A DNA stretch of 64,000 bases. Source: Bradysia coprophila (lineage: Eukaryota > Arthropoda > Insecta > Diptera > Sciaridae). Both the position numbers and the translations under genes were made by a program. The DNA lies in NCBI RefSeq assembly GCF_014529535.1, contig NW_023503329.1:682001-746000 (forward strand). Direction: 5' to 3'. This document shows positions 57,250 to 64,000 of the stretch, in pieces; the first letter of the stretch is position 1, and each line of letters opens with the position of its first letter. The notes under the pieces were generated by a model, which was not told the origin of the DNA, made no database searches, and was given only the letters and a program-made list of their open reading frames with translations.

Positions 57250-57895
57250 TAGTCGGGTGCGAGTTGTCCAAAAAAAGCCGTTTCGCTCATATTGAATGTG
57301 AAAAGCGATTTTATGGTTGAAAATCGTAGATGGATCGACCAGTAACTCGAATCGCGATGTTGGCAAGCTATGGGATCGGCTTGGTTTGGTCTAGGGAGCC
57401 GATGTTGCCCAACACTTCTTTTCGCTCTATAAAATTTTGTTTGTTGAAAATTTATTTAAAAATATAAAATGAAATATTTTTGACATGGTTCCATGGGCGA
57501 AAATATTTCGAATGGTGTCTATTTTATGTTAAAAATAAAAAACATTAATTACTTTAAAAAAAAAACATTTCTCGGATTTTCCAGATTTGCACACTTTTTT
57601 GTATTGATGGGCGCCGTCTTGAATTACAGCGCCATCTGCATACCTTTTTAATCACTTATATTTTTCTCGTATGCAGCAAGGTTCAAGGAACACAGGATTT
57701 TTTTCCCACTCAATTCGGATCAAAATTCAATTTTATAGAGCCGAAAGAAGTTTTAGCTAACGGCGGCTCCCTGGCCCAGACCCGACCAATCCCAGCTTGA
57801 CAACATTGCGATTCGAGTTCGTGGTAATCAATCAACCATAAAATCGCTTTTTACATTCAATATGAGCGAAAGGACAACTCGCACCCGACAATGTT
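57250..57895. mobile_element. 646-bp element with ~150-bp inverted ends
   Basis: The left end (57250 to about 57405) contains GTCGGGTGCGAGTTGTCC and CGCTCATATTGAATGT. It is repeated inverted at about 57770-57895 with moderate divergence and small indels. The spacer of about 360 bp is AT-rich and has no transposase. It sits next to the 138-bp MITE at 57101. Confidence 0.75.
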
Positions 57896-60800
57896 ATCTA
57901 GTGAACATTTATCTAGTGTACCTATTGGAATGTATGTACAACATTTCCTTGAAATAGAGATATTTGTATTACAATATCGAAGCCAGTAAAATGTGTAGCA
58001 CTAATTTTATTAGATTTATATTTGGTTTTATTCGTACAAAATAGAAGTGAATCTCTCAGTAAATCCAAACAAAGCAAAAAGAGTTGTACCAAACGTTAGA
58101 TGCAAATATCTTGTAACAAAGAAGCGTTGCATGTGTAAGTAGATAATACAGCAATTGCGATAGCAAAGAAATGTTGCAGATAATGCAGAACCTAAGAAAC
58201 TCGAAGTAGCATGTACAGCGTTGGGTTTGTCAATTTAAAAAAAAAAACTTATTTCTGATCTAGCAAAAACGATGCAGCAAAGAATGAGGACTGCATTAAC
58301 AGATTGTGTCATTGCTTGTATCGTGTATGCGAGTATATATTCAGCTAAGAAAGCAATCACCTAGTTAATATGTATATTGTCGAGTTTCAACATGTGTACA
58401 GGTGTACAGGCATTTCGATTGATCTTACAAACGAAAATTGTTTTTGAAAGAAGAAACTTGAATTATTCAAAACTCAAAGGGAGTATGATCTACATGGATA
58501 AATAACGTTCGTTCCTATTGTCGACCGATAATATTGATTGGATGATTTTACATTTTACTTCAAACGTTTTTGCTTGTCTGATTTTTTTCTTCTTCGTGCA
58601 ATTTCTTGCTCAAAGAAGTCCAATATGGAAAATGGAAAAGCTATGAAAGAACTCAAGACAGAAAATAATGAACGTCATATGACGCCTACATTCGAGTAAA
58701 ACTTTGCAATGTGTATGAACCAGAAATAGAATGATTCTCCGTTTGAAAATTTTGACGAAATTATGTCAATGAAACCAAAGAGTATGTTTGCGAGCTCCCA
58801 TACAACTGCTTTGTGAAACAACAAGCAAGAAAGTTTGTAAAAATTTTATCGAAAACATTTTCCAACTAAATAACGACTCAAAAGTCGTTACATAGCCATT
58901 CGCAACACACTGGGACGTTATATCAAGTTTGATTTATCTTATGAAGCAACAAATCAAAGAGAGAAGAAAAAAAAAACAGAAACTCAGCAATACATTAAGT
59001 CTGTCTTTATATCTGGTTTTCACTTCGTTTGTACATAAATCCTCCCTTTAATACCATCCCGATAGTAAAAAAAAACGAAAATGAAATCGAAAGGGAAAAG
59101 TGGCACACAAATTATCAAACTGAACAAAGCAACAACAAAAAACTCACTCACTCCGCTGATGCTGTGTCTCCCGCTCGTATAATTCTCTAAAATATCATAT
59201 ACGAGAAATGTGATATCAGTTCGCTCGAAATCGGATTTAATTAACACTCTTGGGACCCGCCTAAACTTGTAACTAAAATTTACGAGAATTGTGAGAATCA
59301 TCAAAATTTACTGTATTTGTCTAGCCACTGACTGAAAGTTTTTGTTTGCTGAATTCGGAGTGAAGATTTGAGAGCCGTTTCTAGAGAAATTAATTTTTTT
59401 TTTCTTCATTTAGTCCCGTACTGTTTCCGTATTGTCTCTTCCTTTTCATTTACAGTTGAACAAATTTGCTAACTTTTGCGTTGGGAAGTTAGCTTGTTCT
59501 TAGTATTAGTATATATGTTGCTGAGGTCAGATATTTCCATTTAATGTGAGTGGGTTACTTGTCTCCCTATGTCCCATTTTAAAACACCATCAGCTCCAAC
59601 CCCCATCTGAGAAACGTAATTTTTGTTCTGGCAGAGTTCATTTCCACGAAAAATGTTTAAATGAAGATCGTTTAGAAAACATATCTTTAAATGTATGCTG
59701 GGATAGGTACGGGTACACGTCTTTCCTTCCATATATAAATAGTAGGATAGGTATACGTTCTGCATTTTTTTTTTAGTTTTCAAATTTTATTTATTTTTTA
59801 TCCATCTCACTGTGTAGAATTTATAATCGAAACGTAACTTTCGTCCTGTATCCTGTATCAAGTTCAAGAAATCGTAAGCTACCCATTACACGTCGTGGAC
59901 ACATATGTATAAAGTTTAGACTTTTCATTGAACAACGTGACACACTTAAAGTGGAAAAGTTTTCTCAATAACAGCCAAATCAACATACACCAACGCACGT
60001 AAATAAACTTTTTTCTGTAACAAGAATCAATAAAAAATACGTTTACGAAATACGAAAGTAGTTTTTTTTCTTTTGGTTCGGTTGTTGTTGCGCTCATGTT
60101 ATTCTTTCGTCTGTGAGCTGGGAACACATCATTTCTTTCATTTTATGGTTTTATGGACCACCAAATTCCGGATACCGAAACACCATTATTATACCAGCAT
60201 ACTAGGTCCCATCTGTTGGGTGGGTCAGATCCCTTGACTGCGTGAACTTTTCATTAGTTTTCATAGTTTTAATAATTTAATTCGGTTTAGTTTCACTGAA
60301 ATCTTCGAAACGCTCTGAAACCTTATATATGGTAACATGTCTATAAAATGCCACGGTTAAAAAATGACGTACGTCTTCAATAAAACTTAAACTCTTAAAT
60401 TTTTGTTCTGTTTTTGTTCGTTAGCTCAACGTAATCACTCTTGTAACCTAACAGGAATTCAATTTTCCTTCGTTTTTTTTTAATCGGTTGAGAATTCCCC
60501 AATTTTCGTGTTAACGTTCTCAATCACATTACCATACATTTTCAATCATATTGATCGTGTTACGTACGGTGTATTTTCTGTTGTAAGACCCATGACTTAT
60601 AGTCAATGGAATAACCTCTACCACAGACCTAATACACCAAATAACATCGAAAAACTTTAAAATATGTATATTGTGTGACAGTAACATGACAGTAATCCTT
60701 CCTCACCCGGAAAATATACGTGGAAAAGATGAAGGAAATTTAAAGATTTTTTTCTTCGACTTTTTTCTTCGTCTTTTGCCGGTTGGTATGTGCCACATAC

Positions 60801-61711
60801 AAGTTTTTTTTTGCAGTGGGAATGGGGTGGTAAATAATGTGAATAAAAATGATAATGTATCGTTTTGGAATGCCAGACTGAGTTCATATTGGTGAATTGA
60901 AAAAAAAAAAAAATTGTTCGTTATGGGGGTACATTATTTGCATGACAATATAAATGTTAACACTTTTCTTGTGACATGACCGCATTTTGAAACATTTTTT
61001 TTTCTCTCGATTTTCCTATTTATTTGTTGGAGTGAACTTTTTTTCTGCTTGAAAATGGCAGCTAAACGTACTGAGAGAGTATCCGCTTTTCGATGTTTAC
61101 TCGTTCATTTCGGAAAAAAAATCATTTTTCTTTCTTCAATAAACAAAAATTGATTTATTGTTTCATGTCATCCATTCTATCGGAAAAAAATCCGTTTTTC
61201 AGCAGTAGATCTCATTCTCGCAAAACGATTTTTTTTTCTCCAAGAAATAAAATAGAACTACTTGCGGGTATGTTACGATGGAGGTTAAATGTTTTCTCAA
61301 TTTTAAATAATATTTTTCCAAAATGTTCGTCTCCCATCATGCACCATTGGCCGCAAGTAATTTTAGTTTACACAAGACCGGAGTATTGAACATGAATTTG
61401 ATTCAAGTTTGCAATCAACACTTGCATCATAATAAACTTAAACGAACTTCTGACTGCAGGATATTTAAGTTGTCGATAATATGATTATACGGTCGACCCT
61501 GTTGCCAGTTGATTCAGTTATTCAGTTTACAGAGGAAAATTTTGACGTTGTCGATTGAAATGGTTTTCGTATAACGATGAGAATCAATCGTTTTTGATCC
61601 TTTCTACTTTTGACCCACATTAGGGATTGTTCCATAGTTGCTGTTTGTTTAGCTGGAATTTTCTGTGAAACTTTCGTGCAGGAAGGAAACTATCACGGAG
61701 AACTCTTTTTA
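57896..61711. other. Long AT-rich non-coding stretch
   Basis: No exon with recognisable protein on either strand; homopolymer-rich. It includes the second copy of the 40-bp repeat at 60201-60240. Confidence 0.4.
60201..60240 (-). repeat. 40-bp dispersed repeat, copy 2
   Basis: Reverse-complement relative of 9281-9320 (about 36 of 40 positions), ending GGGTCAGATCCCTTGACTG. Confidence 0.5.
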
Positions 61712-62948
61712 GACCCGTACGAAGTACTGGGGTCTTATAGGTTTACGCATACGTTTGTAACACGTCGAATTGGACTTCCTGAGTAAGGGGAAACCTATTG
61801 TGGTTGTCTAGAGATGCCAAATCCGCGAAAAAAAAAGTCCGTCTGTCTGTCCGTCTGTCCGTCTGTCTGTCTGCACGATAACTTGAGTAAAACGCATCCG
61901 ATTTTGAAAATTCTTTTTTTTTCCCGTTTGGTAATGTCAAAAGACAGGCTAAGTTCGAAGATGAGTGATTTTGGATCGACCCCTCCCGAGCTGTGGCCCA
62001 ATAAGTGCTTTACGGTTTTTCGAAGATATCTCCGGACATTTAAACGTTAAACTTGTAAGTGATACGTCAAATAAAAGGTATTTACAATACCGATCGACAA
62101 AAAAAAAGTTTATGGAAATCGGATGACCGACTCGTGAGTTAGACCCCTTGGTGTGGAACAGGCACAGGGCGGCAAGCAGTTTTTGCTTGTAGGTCGGCCA
62201 CATTTGAACATATTTCGTCTGTTTTAGCTTTATTAGATAGGTATTGACCGTACCAATCAGGGAAAGTTTTTTTTATGAAATTATGTTCTCTGGAGCGTGA
62301 GCTAGGTCTCTTGGAGTGAGCTCTTATCTGGCTACTCGGAAGTACAGTGAACGTGGTGTATTTTGATAATATCTCGAGTAAATTTTGACCGAATTTCATG
62401 AATTTTTTTTTGTTTGAAAGGTATTAACGAATGTAAAGCGTCGGTACTATTTCCGGTCTCCTAACAAAATGGCTGCCGGCGGCCATATTGGATTTTAGTA
62501 AAACGATATAAAGTGGGAAAAATGATGCTTAGAGAGTTTCTGTTAACATGGAAATAATGTGTTAAGTGTGAGGGGTTTCAGGGATTCCATATATGGACAT
62601 CTATATATACCTATATACAGCTATATTGAGCTATATACAGGCATATAGAGCTATATAATAGCATATTCCTCTGTGAAATGTTTATTTACAGTGAAATATA
62701 GTTAAATATAGCGGTATATAGCTGTTTAAATAGGAATTTATGAAATTTGACTTCGTACGGGGCTGTCTATATTGCCTCCGGCAATTTAATTGTATATGAT
62801 AACAAGGCAAAGAGTGGATAATGTAAGTGATTTAAAAGGAAGAATAGTTTTTCAGCAGAGAAGAAAATGAAGTAAGAGAAATGAAGAGTTTCACATTAAA
62901 GGCTCTTGATACGAATAGGTGTTTCGTACGGGTCGGCGTTAGCTATGT
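61712..62948 (+). mobile_element. Element B, copy 2 (longer copy)
   Basis: Starts GACCCGTACGAAGTACTGGG and ends GGTCGGCGTTAGCTATG, defined by alignment to 42967-43862. It carries a (TCTG/TCCG)n run at 61840-61872, then ACGATAACTTGAGTAAA, CCGATTTT and AAGTTCGAAGATGAG, that is, the module shared with element A and the 7.85-kb array. A TATATAGC-rich zone lies at 62590-62730. No transposase is encoded. Confidence 0.8.
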
Positions 62949-64000
62949 TTTTTTCAAGGAAATAAAAAGTAATGCTCGGAACAGATCAGGTTTTACCTGT
63001 CAAGAATCTGGGTCAGGTTCAGATTTAACCTGAGTAAAGACAAATTTTTTCACTTAATAATTGATAGGTTCAGGTTGCTCGAAGTGATAAATTTATGTGC
63101 CTAATCCGAACATTCATAAAAATTCTTATGTTAATTCCGTCACAAGAGATTCGAACAAGACATTTTCAAAACCAAGTAATTTCATTTGCTCAACACTTAC
63201 GTACCACACATTTTCCTCTGTGTCACCACTTTAAAATCGAAGTGGAAATATGGTTTTTTCGTCTTTCAATTTCAACACTTTGGCGTTCTGTGTCGTTTGT
63301 TCAAATTGAGTTAACTGATAATTTAAACCGATTCACACGAAAAAATTCTTAATTTGGTTGCGAATTGTCGGTTACGAAAGGTAAAACGGATTCTCGATTT
63401 TCTTGGTTTTGGTATAAATTGTTTTGTTGCTTCTCTCACTCTAGTTGCATGTCAGAGGTGTAAGTACTCCTTCCACACCGCAGGCAAATCAATTAAATCT
63501 TTGACATACAACCATGAGTGACTAAAGATGTTCCATTAAATTAGTACATTCCTCATACAGTCATCAACAAACGAAAACGAAGCGTTCGGTACGTGATTAA
63601 ACAAAACCATTTTCACCAAAACCAAAAAACGCACTGACCATTTTCTCGTTTCGCAATTATTTTCCGATTTTTTCCGGTTAATTAAACTGAGAGCTAAAGT
63701 CATTTACAGAAAACGTTCACGGCAGACTCGGTGGGTGTAACATCGAACATAGTTTGTTGTTGTCGATTCACACAGCGGCAGAAAAGTTTATTAGCAAACG
63801 AAGATTTGCGTGTAAACTGCAGGAATTTTGTCAACGAATTTCCGCATTTTAAATCAATCCACAAAATATAAATTTCCCAAAAGCCAACGAGCCACATCTA
63901 TCTCGTATGTTGGCTCTGCACAGTTTTAATGAAACTCGTAAAATATACAAAATATACGTTTCGCCTCTTTCGTTTTTACCAGTCAACATTGTAACATGTT
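62949..64000. other. Intergenic DNA to window end
   Basis: Contains a short ACCTGA-type degenerate repeat at about 62990-63080, like that at 29040-29245. No gene is recognised up to the end. Confidence 0.4.

Overview
The window looks like nuclear DNA of an insect, most likely a fly or gnat. It is AT-rich, has few genes, and the supported genes carry short GT-AG introns of 57-75 bp. The transposons are animal types: BEL/Pao, hAT and a non-LTR retrotransposon. The dipteran assignment is inference only; no species marker is visible.

Three intact protein-coding genes can be reconstructed, all on the minus strand between about 28 and 41 kb. Two are six-exon paralogues in tandem (28095-30642 and 34246-37067). 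They encode unnamed proteins of about 340 and 352 residues with roughly six membrane segments and the same intron phases (0/1/0/1/1). The third (38884-40638) is a two-exon SMYD4-like TPR/MYND/SET protein of 560 residues. A broken gene with a GIY-YIG endonuclease-like domain lies at 19980-21540 on the minus strand. Possible plus-strand exons, much less certain, lie near 10.05, 19.0 and 33.9 kb.

Most of the rest is introns or intergenic DNA full of small transposons. From left to right these are: a foldback at 1.9-2.4 kb; element family A at 3.3-4.1 kb; an array of about 146-bp modules at 7.85-8.53 kb; short inverted-repeat elements at 13.8 and 16.8 kb; palindromic 'P' elements at 19.35, 22.2, 33.9 and 48.1 kb; a 155-bp hAT MITE inside the broken gene at 20.6 kb; large foldbacks at 25.8 and 27.1 kb; a 42-bp/35-bp composite satellite at 31.5-32.6 kb; a 1.2-kb hAT element nested in another palindrome at 37.2-38.7 kb; abutting A and B elements at 41.4-43.9 kb; a BEL/Pao derivative with identical LTRs at 44.86-46.77 kb; a decayed non-LTR reverse transcriptase at 49.8-50.8 kb; an inverted-repeat element at 57.25-57.9 kb; and a second B element at 61.7-62.9 kb.

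The genes show no visible shared pathway. The clearest biological themes are the diverging tandem membrane-protein pair and the layering of non-autonomous elements (hAT in palindrome, hAT in gene, A against B, foldbacks in introns).
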